A stretch of 38,040 nt of DNA from DATJGF01 sp035495315. GTDB taxonomy: Bacteria; Verrucomicrobiota; Verrucomicrobiia; Limisphaerales; UBA8199. Positions within the stretch are counted from its first letter, which is position 1. The number at the start of each line of letters is the position of its first letter. Below the pieces are notes generated by a model. That model had not been told where the DNA came from, did not search any database, and saw only the letters and a list, made by a program, of their open reading frames with translations. This document shows positions 23,610 to 31,422 of the stretch, in pieces. The position numbers were made by a program, and so were the translations under genes. The stretch covers positions 1 to 38,040 of the forward strand of contig DATJGF010000019.1 in assembly GCA_035495315.1 (NCBI GenBank). Reading direction: 5' to 3'.

Positions 23610-24380
23610 ATGAGCGCATCTTCCTTGCCGACGCACAACAACTCTTCGGCGGATAAACCAACCGCTCCGGTGCAAATCCAAATGGCCATGGCCAGGATGA
23701 CCACGCCGGAGGGTTTGCTGGAATGCGGCGTTGACGAAGTAGGGATCGGCTCCGCGATTGCCGAAGTTTACGCAGCGGCGTGCATTTTGAATCCCGCTCG
23801 ACGGATTAATGGACTACGCGATTCCAAGCAGCTTACGCCCGAGCGCAGAAAAGAGTTGAGCGAGAGAATCAAAGACCGCGCCTTGGACTTCTGCATCGCG
23901 ACGGCGAGCCTGGAGGAGGTCAATACGCTGAACGTATTTCGCGCGACGATGTTGGCGATGCAAAGGGCAGTAGCCGGTTTGAAGCTCAAGCCCGGCATTA
24001 TCCTTATCGATGGCAACCGCATGCCCAGCCTGCCGTACCCAGCCCGCACTATCATTAAAGGAGACGCCAAAGTTCGCTGCATCTCGGCAGCATCGATCCT
24101 GGCAAAAGTTGCTCGTGACGAAGCGATGCTGACGTACCATGAGCAGTTCCCGCAATACGGGATCGACAGGCACAAAGGCTACCTTACGGCACTCCATCAA
24201 GCGACGCTGAAGCAATTCGGCCCCTGCGCTATTCACCGCAAGAACTACGAACCCGTACGGGCATTGCTTTCGCCTGCAGGCAGCGAACAACTCAGCCTCA
24301 TTGCTGAAGATCCTGACGAATTGGAGCGTATTATGGAGGAGACCTCAACGCAGCTTCCTCCGAATCCTGGCGGGCCTTAG
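23610..24380 (+). CDS. rnhB: Ribonuclease HII
   Basis: 256 aa. Cleaves RNA in RNA-DNA hybrids and at single ribonucleotides in DNA. Motifs: CGVDEVGIGSA (catalytic Asp and Glu, about 42-43), GLRDSKQLTPER, ATMLAMQRAVAGLKLKP, ILIDGNRMP (catalytic Asp), KGDAKVRCISAASILAKVAR followed by DEAM (catalytic Asp), QYGIDRHKGY and HRKNYEPV; very close to E. coli RNase HII over its length. The normal GRG motif after the first catalytic pair reads G-I-G, and the following GPV-like segment is replaced by SAIAEV. The N-terminus is extended by about 30 residues. A TTG one codon earlier is possible; the ATG follows AGAGAG. Confidence 0.95.
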   Translation: MSASSLPTHNNSSADKPTAPVQIQMAMARMTTPEGLLECGVDEVGIGSAIAEVYAAACILNPARRINGLRDSKQLTPERRKELSERIKDRALDFCIATASLEEVNTLNVFRATMLAMQRAVAGLKLKPGIILIDGNRMPSLPYPARTIIKGDAKVRCISAASILAKVARDEAMLTYHEQFPQYGIDRHKGYLTALHQATLKQFGPCAIHRKNYEPVRALLSPAGSEQLSLIAEDPDELERIMEETSTQLPPNPGGP

Positions 24381-24455
24381 CAGGACTGGGCCTCTAAAAT
24401 CGACTCTTTCTTACGGGGTCAGCCTGTTAACCATTTTAAGGCTTCGCTGCCCTGA

Positions 24456-24470
24456 CTAGGAAAATCCTAG
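24456..24470 (+). terminator. Short hairpin downstream of rnhB
   Basis: CTAGGA, loop AAA, TCCTAG, followed by GCGCTTTTGATTTT. A modest stem with a loose T-rich tail, 76 bp past the rnhB stop; plausible terminator before the giant FG-GAP gene. Confidence 0.5.
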
Positions 24471-24561
24471 GCGCTTTTGATTTTACGAGGGGACGTTGAA
24501 TCCAGCTACATTGAGCGCTGATCGCCGGTCTTGGGGAAGTTTTGTTCCGCACTCGAACATC

Positions 24562-27500
24562 ATGACGCAGAAGCAAAGTCACAACTGCTGGAAAATCCGA
24601 GCGGGCGGCCTGTGGCTGATTGCACTTTGCAATTCGCCCGCCACGGAGATTTCTACTTTCCAGACCGGTGACGGCGGCTGGCAACTGGCCGCCCTTGCCG
24701 TTGGGAACTTAGATAGCTCGCCGGACCTGGAAATTGTGGTGCCTTATCGCGACACAGCGGGCGACTGGTTTCTCGACGCTTTCAAATACACCGGCCAGCG
24801 GTTGCCGGGATTTCCTTATGCGTCCGGCGCCGAACCGATAAACGTCTCACCGACGCTTTGCGATCTGGACGGCGATGGCCGCGAGGAAATCATTTTCACG
24901 CGCGGGGCGCATGTCATTGCGTTGCGAGGTGACGGTTCGGTGATGTGGTCAAACACAGTCGATGCGGCATCGTATGTGCCCAACGGCGGCTACCAGACGG
25001 TGACCAACGGCTTTTACTGGTACCCAACCGGAGCGTGGCTGGATCACTTACCCGACACCGCGCGCTTTTTTTCGGAAGTCTCACCGCCTATCGTCACCGA
25101 TTTGAATGGTACAGGAAATTACGAGGTCATTACGGCCTGGAAAATCCAGCCAGACCCTTTGGGTGGCGGGCAGGATTATAACCCGTTCATTTTCCCGATC
25201 TATGGAGTGGGGCCGTGGGGAGCGATGGGCGAAACGTGGTCTGGCGGGATCGTCACTTTTAACGCCCGCACAGGCGGACAGAACTGCGTTTACCATCTTC
25301 ATCATTTGGTCGAATCAGGGCTGGCGATAGGACAGCCGGAGGCAAGCGGGCCAGCGCGGATTTATGCATTGAATGACAGCGACAGCGTGGTCTGCTTCGA
25401 CAAATCACAGCCGTTCGGACTTTGGGGCAAAGGCATGCTTCATCGCCAATTCGGGAAGAACCAGCGGTTGATGAGCGGCTCCTACCTGGTTCCAATCGAC
25501 GTTTATACTGCCGACATTGACGGCGATGGCCTCGACGAAGTGCTGGTCGCCGGGACGCAACTCAGTTCGATGTGGGAACCTAACGAGACTATTCTCGATG
25601 ATGACGGCGCCGTGTTGTGGCGCCGCTGGCTGCCACACCTTGATTTCACGAATAATTGCGGTTGGCTTAATAGCGCTTGCCTCATCCCTGTTAATCCCGA
25701 CCACGACAATCACATCGACGTGCTCGGATTTAATCATTCCTATGAAATAACGTTCCGTTATTGGAATGGGGTCGAATTAGTCGACCGGCCCGGCTGGCCG
25801 AAGAACTTTTACCCGTATCTGCCTACTCCACCAGTAGTGGGCGACGTCGATGGGGACGGCAACGAAGAAATCATCATTGGAACATACCAGCCAGAGATAA
25901 ATCCATCCTCCGGTAACCTCCTCATCTATGCGCTCGACGGTTCACTGAAGAAAAGCATTCCGGTTCCAGGCGGCATCAAGCAGATACCCGCTCTGGCTGA
26001 TGTGGAAGGTATTGGCCGGTTGGATGTCGTATACCGGAGCCTCACTGGCCGGGTTTATGTAGAAAACTTCGGCGCGACAGGGACAAATCACGTTTCTTGG
26101 GCGACGCACCGCGGCAACATGCGCCGCGACGGCAATCACGGCGTGCGACTATTCCCGCCAGGCACTCCTCTAGTTAACATTCAGACACCCGCGTACAATC
26201 GTGCGTCCTTCAGCTGGACCAATGATCGGGCTCCCCAACTCTATCGCATCTATCGGGCAGATGAGCCCAAAGGCGTCTTCAGCCATATCGCAACCGTCAC
26301 AGGCAACATAACCGATTACACCGATTTCGCCCTTAAGGCCGGATGCCAGTATGTCTACGAGGTCGGTGCCGTCTACGGTACAAACGTCGTTCGGTCCGCG
26401 CCCTTTGTCCTGTTATCACTGCTGAATAACAATCTCGTTGCGAATTCGGGTTTCGAGCGCAACGAAAACTGTCGCTGGGATAAATGGTTCACTGGCAACG
26501 TCGCTGCCACGAACATGATCGGCACAACAAACCTGTCATATCAAGGCAAGCAGTGTTTGCAGATTCGACTCGAAAACCAAAGCGACAACGGCACCGTTGC
26601 GCAATACAATCAGTACGGCATCCCCGATTCCTCAATTTCGGTCACCCCCGGTTCATTTTATAGCTTTGGCGGTTTCATCAACAGCCCAGGCATCTCCCAA
26701 GCTTCCGAGCACTGGCTGGAATGGAGCTCGACCAAAAACGGCTACGACACCAACAACCGTCCGCCGTTGCCCGATCCGTTCTATTTTACACCGCACGTGC
26801 AAATCGGACCCGCCGGAACGGATTGGACTTATTTCAATCGCACCTTTCAATTGCCGAACGGTTTTCCCAATCTGGAAATCCGTCATCGATATTCCATTGC
26901 AGCGCCTGGAACCGGGTCGGTCTTTCTAGACAACGTCTTCTTTCGCGAAATCCCCGCCCCCTCTTCGTCCACGTGGGCCACGCTCATCGGGTTTGGCTCC
27001 AGTTGGCGGTACTTCACCAACACCCCGGTCGCAGGCTGGTACGCCAGCGACTTCAACGATTCCACCTGGTCGATCGGACGGGCTAAGTTCGGTGCTGGCA
27101 GTGGGCCTACCAATGTCGCAACACCCCTTCCTCAACTGCTGCCGGCGTATTTCTTCCGCAAACAATTTGTGACCGAATCCGTCGAATTCGATGAATTGCT
27201 TCTCGCCGCCACTTGCACCGATGTCTCCGTGAGCGCGATCTATCCCTTGCGCGTTTTTCTAAATGGTACTGAACTCAAAACATTTATCGATACTGTCACC
27301 CTGCAGGGCAACGAAACGCGCTACTTTGATCTGACGCCCTTCAGCTCACTCTTGCGTCCAGGCACCAATACGCTTGCCGTTCAAATTGGCAATTGTTGGT
27401 CCGATTACGACGATGTCGCATTCGATGTTTGTCTGAAAGGCGTGCCGTATCAGCCACTGTCGCCGCATCTCAGTCTCCAATGTTCCGGGACCAATTCGCC

Positions 27501-27687
27501 TTCTCTCTACGTCCAGGCACCTCCCATGACCATTTGGCAGCTTCAATGCAGCGATTCGGTCAGCACCGGAAATTGGCAGCCCCTTCAAGTGTTTACCAAC
27601 ACAACAGGCACAACTGTAATTCCGACCGATTTTGCACAGCCCAGGTCACAGCCCGCGCAAAAGTTTTACCGCTTAGTTCCTTATTAA
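24562..27687 (+). CDS. Large secreted FG-GAP/VCBS-repeat protein with carbohydrate-binding-like domains
   Basis: 1041 aa from the ATG at 24562; a TTG at 24496 with GAGG five bases upstream is an alternative. Signal peptide KIRAGGLWLIALCNSPATEI. Residues about 45-500 form an FG-GAP propeller with calcium-binding loops DLDGDGREEIIF (about 101), DIDGDGLDEVLVAG (about 317) and DVDGDGNEEIIIGT (about 429). Then a fibronectin-III-like unit (ASFSWTN ... YRIYRADEPKGVF, about 540-610), a CBM4/9-like jelly roll (NSGFERNENCRWDKW, about 620-795), a galactose-binding-like unit (DFNDSTWSIGRAKFGAG, about 805-960) and the terminal W-Q-L-Q-C-S ... KFYRLVPY module. Likely a surface or extracellular glycan-binding protein; no catalytic domain recognised. 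Inserted between rnhB and yraN. Confidence 0.85.
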   Translation: MTQKQSHNCWKIRAGGLWLIALCNSPATEISTFQTGDGGWQLAALAVGNLDSSPDLEIVVPYRDTAGDWFLDAFKYTGQRLPGFPYASGAEPINVSPTLCDLDGDGREEIIFTRGAHVIALRGDGSVMWSNTVDAASYVPNGGYQTVTNGFYWYPTGAWLDHLPDTARFFSEVSPPIVTDLNGTGNYEVITAWKIQPDPLGGGQDYNPFIFPIYGVGPWGAMGETWSGGIVTFNARTGGQNCVYHLHHLVESGLAIGQPEASGPARIYALNDSDSVVCFDKSQPFGLWGKGMLHRQFGKNQRLMSGSYLVPIDVYTADIDGDGLDEVLVAGTQLSSMWEPNETILDDDGAVLWRRWLPHLDFTNNCGWLNSACLIPVNPDHDNHIDVLGFNHSYEITFRYWNGVELVDRPGWPKNFYPYLPTPPVVGDVDGDGNEEIIIGTYQPEINPSSGNLLIYALDGSLKKSIPVPGGIKQIPALADVEGIGRLDVVYRSLTGRVYVENFGATGTNHVSWATHRGNMRRDGNHGVRLFPPGTPLVNIQTPAYNRASFSWTNDRAPQLYRIYRADEPKGVFSHIATVTGNITDYTDFALKAGCQYVYEVGAVYGTNVVRSAPFVLLSLLNNNLVANSGFERNENCRWDKWFTGNVAATNMIGTTNLSYQGKQCLQIRLENQSDNGTVAQYNQYGIPDSSISVTPGSFYSFGGFINSPGISQASEHWLEWSSTKNGYDTNNRPPLPDPFYFTPHVQIGPAGTDWTYFNRTFQLPNGFPNLEIRHRYSIAAPGTGSVFLDNVFFREIPAPSSSTWATLIGFGSSWRYFTNTPVAGWYASDFNDSTWSIGRAKFGAGSGPTNVATPLPQLLPAYFFRKQFVTESVEFDELLLAATCTDVSVSAIYPLRVFLNGTELKTFIDTVTLQGNETRYFDLTPFSSLLRPGTNTLAVQIGNCWSDYDDVAFDVCLKGVPYQPLSPHLSLQCSGTNSPSLYVQAPPMTIWQLQCSDSVSTGNWQPLQVFTNTTGTTVIPTDFAQPRSQPAQKFYRLVPY

Positions 27688-27688
27688 G

Positions 27689-27845
27689 CGTAGCGTCAGG
27701 CGTCTCGCCTGACGTAGAGGGTGGCGTCTCGCCCCCGGGTAAGAAACTTGAGGAGAAACGCGCATGACCTGTAGGAAGCTGATAATGTGCCTAATCCCCT
27801 GGGCAGGATGCCCGTTCTACGGTAGGCGAGACGCCCGCCGCTACG
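27689..27845. mobile_element. REP/MITE-like element with imperfect terminal inverted repeats
   Basis: The two ends are imperfect inverted copies of about 30 bp (around 25 matches): left CGTAGCG ... GGCGTCTCGCCT ... CGTAG, right the complement, GGCGAGACGCC ... CGCTACG. Inside are CGTCAGGCG-TCT-CGCCTGACG (27694-27714, 9-bp stem), GGCGTCTCGCC (27723-27733) and GGGCA-GGA-TGCCC (27801-27813). It fills the gap between two convergent genes, and the TAG stop of the methyltransferase lies in its right arm. No open frame inside. Confidence 0.65.
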
Positions 27846-28758
27846 AAGGTTTCCTCACGAGCACTGCCGCCAAATTGTCGGCCAGATCTAATATCCCGAG
27901 GCATTTCTCCGAAAAGGTGTAAGCCACTTTCATCGGTTTAAGCAGAGGGTTCTGTTTGTAAGCCGTCGTGCGTTGCAGCAACGCGGCTCGTTGCTCATTG
28001 CTGACTTCTGCTCCACTCGAGCGCCAGTCCTGCCACAAGACAACCGGATTGAAATGAATCGATCGAAACTCGCGAATCGAGAATTGGCCCTCAACAAGCC
28101 GGCTGAGTGTCGCGCGATTGAAGTAGTTGAGGTGCTGGTGGTAAATGTATCGGTAGCGCGCCCCAAGCAGGCGCGTCGCCAACGACTTCATGTTTGGCAC
28201 CAGCACGTAGCAAAGTCCCCCGGGCTTAAGCATCGACCATGCTTTGTTCAGGAACGCGCGCGGCTCGAAGAGATGTTCGAGCACAGCCCAGAACGTGATT
28301 GCGTCAAACCGCCGCTGGTCGAAGCTTTGGTCGAGAAAGTCGCCCCGAACGACAGGCACACCCCGAGAGGAAGCGAAGTCCAGGGCGGGACCGCTCGCAT
28401 CCAGCCCGATCACCTCGTAATCGCCTGGATAACGTTTGTTCAGTTGATAGAGAAAAGCCCCTGAGGAACAGCCGACGTCCAACACTACTCCGCATCCGGA
28501 ATATTTGCGGAACAGCTTTAATTCACGCTCGAAGCGGACCGGTGCGTAATCGCTTTCGAGTTTTGCCGGCGATAGATAATAGCCTGAGGCCGTCTCGTCG
28601 TAATATTGACCGGAGGCGTAAGCGCTTGGGACCGGATTGGCATAAATCATCGCGCAGTCCTGGCATCGCACCAGGCGCAGGGCGCCTTTCTGCATATAAG
28701 GCTCAGCCCGATGCGAACCGCAAACGGGACAAGCGCGGGATACTTCGGAATCGATCAT
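27841..28758 (-). CDS. Class I SAM-dependent methyltransferase with N-terminal zinc ribbon
   Basis: 305 aa. A four-Cys ribbon at residues 10-36 (ACPVCGSHRAEPYMQKGALR, then VRCQDCAMIY) precedes the methyltransferase core. Motif I is VVLDVGCSSGAFLYQL, motif II the acidic VIGLDASGPALDF, motif IV FDAITFWAVLEHLFEPRAFL, and post-motif MLKPGGLCYVLVPN. This is the Methyltransf_23 plan, common in polysaccharide and glycolipid modification genes; the substrate is unknown. The stop codon lies within the right arm of the repeat element at 27689-27845. It diverges from yraN and stands beside the FG-GAP gene, both inserted between rnhB and yraN. Confidence 0.88.
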   Translation of the reverse strand: MIDSEVSRACPVCGSHRAEPYMQKGALRLVRCQDCAMIYANPVPSAYASGQYYDETASGYYLSPAKLESDYAPVRFERELKLFRKYSGCGVVLDVGCSSGAFLYQLNKRYPGDYEVIGLDASGPALDFASSRGVPVVRGDFLDQSFDQRRFDAITFWAVLEHLFEPRAFLNKAWSMLKPGGLCYVLVPNMKSLATRLLGARYRYIYHQHLNYFNRATLSRLVEGQFSIREFRSIHFNPVVLWQDWRSSGAEVSNEQRAALLQRTTAYKQNPLLKPMKVAYTFSEKCLGILDLADNLAAVLVRKPS

Positions 28759-28874
28759 GTGCGCGTAGCTTCACCAATACGAAATCTGCGCGCGGGGTGC
28801 AATGGAAGGCTGGGTCTATAAAATTGATTGTCTTTGCATGATTGCACCATAAGCTATGAGCCCAAGCGGATTCC

Positions 28875-29303
28875 ATGAGTTTTCTGGCACCAATTCACCG
28901 GTGGTGGAACAAGAGCACCAAACCATTGCACTTGCAGTACGGAGAACTTGGTGAGCGCGCAGCCAGAAAACAGCTAAAGCGCCAGGGATTGAAATTTCTA
29001 ACGGCAAACTTCCGTACCAAACGAGGTGAAATTGACCTCGTGTTTCGCGAGAAAGATTGTCTGGTCTTCGTCGAAGTTAAGACTCGCTCTTCGGAGGAGT
29101 GGGTGCGACCAGCGGCTGCGGTGGACCTCGAGCGAAAGGAACGATTGTCGCGGGCGGCATTGGACTACTTGCGGCTGCTGAGAAATCCGCGCGTCAAAAT
29201 CCGATTTGATATCGTCGAGGTCTTGCTGAGCGAAGGAACGGTGCGCGAGGTGCGGCATTTGCCGAATACCTTCGAGCTAACCAAACCGCGGCGTTATTGC
29301 TGA
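28875..29303 (+). CDS. yraN: YraN/UPF0102 family putative endonuclease-like protein
   Basis: 142 aa, slightly longer than the usual 115-130 because of an N-terminal extension. Family motifs: GELGERAARKQLKRQGLKFL, ANFRTKRGEIDLVFREKDCL then VFVEVKTRS, i.e. the PD-(D/E)xK-like G-E-I-D-L ... F-V-E-V-K core; followed by VDLERKERLSRAALDYLRL and KIRFDIVEVLL. The biochemical role is not settled; it is thought to be a nuclease acting on DNA repair or recombination intermediates. In many bacteria it directly follows rnhB; here 4.5 kb separates them. Start at the ATG 28875 in the short divergent gap. Confidence 0.9.
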   Translation: MSFLAPIHRWWNKSTKPLHLQYGELGERAARKQLKRQGLKFLTANFRTKRGEIDLVFREKDCLVFVEVKTRSSEEWVRPAAAVDLERKERLSRAALDYLRLLRNPRVKIRFDIVEVLLSEGTVREVRHLPNTFELTKPRRYC

Positions 29304-29332
29304 CGGCGACGGCCTGAGTCCGGAGGACGGAG

Positions 29333-29367
29333 TTCTGATCTCTGACTTCTGACATCTGACCTCACCT
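29333..29367. repeat. Heptanucleotide repeat (NTCTGAC) at dus 3' end
   Basis: TTCTGAT, CTCTGAC, TTCTGAC, ATCTGAC, CTCACCT: five 7-nt units in the gap between yraN (+) and the dihydrouridine synthase (-). The last unit contains the complement of the TGA stop of the latter. Confidence 0.85.
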
Positions 29368-30402
29368 GTGTTCTCCCGCCAGAAGGTCGGCCTCATGCAA
29401 ATCGAGCTGGAACGGCTCAAGGGGCATCGGCTGATGGTGATTGAGAAACTCGTCGCAAACAGCGAAGAAATCGGCCTTGGTTGTGACGCGTCGAATCTGG
29501 TGGAGAAACTGCCCGCTTGGCTCGACACCCATTCCAACGTAATTCATGTACTTCTTCATCTTCTGGACCTGAGAGGCTTCACGAACCTCTGGCGAGCAGA
29601 CTGCCGCGTAAAGCGCCCTGACATACTGCAGCACATCTTGTCCGCTTGGGTATGCGACCAATTCACCCCGGCGCCGTTGCCGGATTTGCTCAAAGAGCCA
29701 CGGATTGCGAATCGCGCCACGGCCAATCATCAAGCCCAATGCACCCGTTATTTCGAGAACTTCATGTGCCTTTTGCGCTGAGTACACGTTGCCGTTGGCC
29801 AGAACCGGGCAGCCAACTTCGGACACGGCCCGCGTGATGAAGTCATAATGGACTTCGCTGCGATACATTTCTTTCACCGTCCGCCCATGCACCGTCAGCA
29901 GGTCCAAGCTGTGCTTGCGGAAAATCGGCAACAGCTCGTCAAAAACCAGAGGCGAGTCGAAGCCGAGGCGAGTTTTAACTGTGAATTTAATCTGAACAGT
30001 GTCACGCAACGCGCCCAGGATTGCATCGACGTGCTTCGGATCCCGCAGTAATCCGCCACCGGCGCATTTGCGATACACCACCGGCGCAGGGCAGCCCAGG
30101 TTTAGATCGACCGCCGCGATCGGATATTGCTGCAGTTCGCGCGCAGTGCGCACCAGGGCAGGAATATCGTTGCCGATCATCTGCGCAACCACCGGCCGGC
30201 CAGTCGGATTGTGCGTAATGGATTTGAGGATGTTCGGATCGAGATTCGAAGTCGCGTGGACCCGAAAGTACTCCGTGAAATAAACGTCGGCGCCACCGTA
30301 ACGAGTCAGAAGCCTCCAAAACGGCAGGTCCGTGACGTCCTGCATCGGGGCCAGCGCAAGGATAGGCGCGGGGCCGGCGAGCAGTTCATCCAATTTCACC
30401 AT
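29362..30402 (-). CDS. tRNA-dihydrouridine synthase
   Basis: 346 aa from the ATG ending at 30402; a GTG seven codons upstream is possible. FMN- and NADPH-dependent reduction of uridines in tRNA D-loops. The FMN-binding start is LALAPMQDVTDLPFWRLL; the catalytic Cys (about 113) lies in VDLNLGCPAPVVYRKCAGGG; LLTVHGRTVKEMY and VLANGNVYS with MIGRGAIRNPWLFEQI give the phosphate-binding end of the barrel. The C-terminal helical recognition domain follows. The family is clear; which of DusA, B or C type is not, though it looks DusB/C-like. It lies downstream of the MnmC-like gene by about 90 bp. Confidence 0.93.
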   Translation of the reverse strand: MVKLDELLAGPAPILALAPMQDVTDLPFWRLLTRYGGADVYFTEYFRVHATSNLDPNILKSITHNPTGRPVVAQMIGNDIPALVRTARELQQYPIAAVDLNLGCPAPVVYRKCAGGGLLRDPKHVDAILGALRDTVQIKFTVKTRLGFDSPLVFDELLPIFRKHSLDLLTVHGRTVKEMYRSEVHYDFITRAVSEVGCPVLANGNVYSAQKAHEVLEITGALGLMIGRGAIRNPWLFEQIRQRRRGELVAYPSGQDVLQYVRALYAAVCSPEVREASQVQKMKKYMNYVGMGVEPSGQFLHQIRRVTTKADFFAVCDEFLNHHQPMPLEPFQLDLHEADLLAGEHR

Positions 30403-30495
30403 AGCCTTAAAGCTGCCATCCACTTCGATGAATTGAAAGTGCGAGTTGAGAAGGGCCTGGGGCCAATCGCTGGAAAAACAGCGTCCCGAATGGCG

Positions 30496-31398
30496 TTATC
30501 GTTGAAATTGCACGTGTGCCTGTAAGCGCAACCACGTACTTTCAGCCAACGGTGCCTGTCGATAAACCGGTTCCCACATCGGTTCGGCGCTGGTGGAGCG
30601 CCGAGCCCGTTGGAGCCAGCGACGGTCCAACGGTTGTTCGATCAATTCCAGCGAATTCGCCGCGATCGTGGTTTCCTCTTTCTCTCCGGTGGCGTGGCCG
30701 ACGCCAACGAAGAAGCCGGCCAGCAGCAATGTAACTCGGAGCATTGTGCTGCGGGAATACGTCGGCAGCGCGCAGGGCCTGTCCGGATCGAGCAGCTGAA
30801 AAAGACTCTCGAACAACGGCTTTGTCCACATCGCGGGATTCTTCGCCGGCGAAAACGCGTCGAACATGATCGCGTGTGGTCTGGCGATAGTTTTGGCCAC
30901 TGGCTGTGTAAGCAGTGTGGGGAAATCGGCGAGGTGCACCTGCCAATTGATTCGTTGTTCGCCCGTCCGAAAGGAGATTTGTCGGTTGTGGAGGAGGTCT
31001 GCGAGATGATCCTCGTATCCGACTAAATAATCGAGATGCGTGGTATTCCCGAGCGCAAACGACAACGGCTCCAACGTATGGTCAAAACTGACAAGGTGAA
31101 GCGAACAACGAAGGCCGGCAGTAGCGCGCAAAGCGGTCACCGCGTTCGCAGCCGCACCCAGACCGACATCCCAAATCACAAATTCTCCTGAATGATTCCA
31201 AAGCCTTTGAAGTAATCGCAGTTGGCCGACATAGAGCGCCTCCGCTTCGGCCACTGGACCGATCACCGGGTGAAACGTTTCCGCATGTGCCAGCGAATGG
31301 ACGCTGTGCGCCCCGTTGGGCAGCCTGACGATGCGGTATCCTGAGGTTGACGCCACACGCTGATATTCTTCCAATGACGAGGAGTTGAAAAGTAACAA
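30496..31398 (-). CDS. MnmC-like (DUF752) tRNA methyltransferase domain protein
   Basis: 300 aa from a TTG with GAGG directly before it; a TTG eight codons on is another candidate. The layout is the methyltransferase domain of MnmC, which finishes mnm5s2U34 in tRNA: GAHSVHSLAHAETFHPVIGP, EAEALYVGQL, SAM motif WDVGLGAAANAVTAL, then MFDAFSPAKNPAMWTKPLF, LPTYSRSTMLRVTLLLAGFF and VGVGHATGEKEETT. No oxidoreductase (FAD) half follows, so it is a free-standing MTase unit. It stands just upstream of the dihydrouridine synthase, another tRNA modification gene. The C-terminus is Arg-rich. Confidence 0.85.
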   Translation of the reverse strand: MLLFNSSSLEEYQRVASTSGYRIVRLPNGAHSVHSLAHAETFHPVIGPVAEAEALYVGQLRLLQRLWNHSGEFVIWDVGLGAAANAVTALRATAGLRCSLHLVSFDHTLEPLSFALGNTTHLDYLVGYEDHLADLLHNRQISFRTGEQRINWQVHLADFPTLLTQPVAKTIARPHAIMFDAFSPAKNPAMWTKPLFESLFQLLDPDRPCALPTYSRSTMLRVTLLLAGFFVGVGHATGEKEETTIAANSLELIEQPLDRRWLQRARRSTSAEPMWEPVYRQAPLAESTWLRLQAHVQFQR

Positions 31399-31422
31399 CC
31401 TCGATTCAACTCCAGCCTGTGT

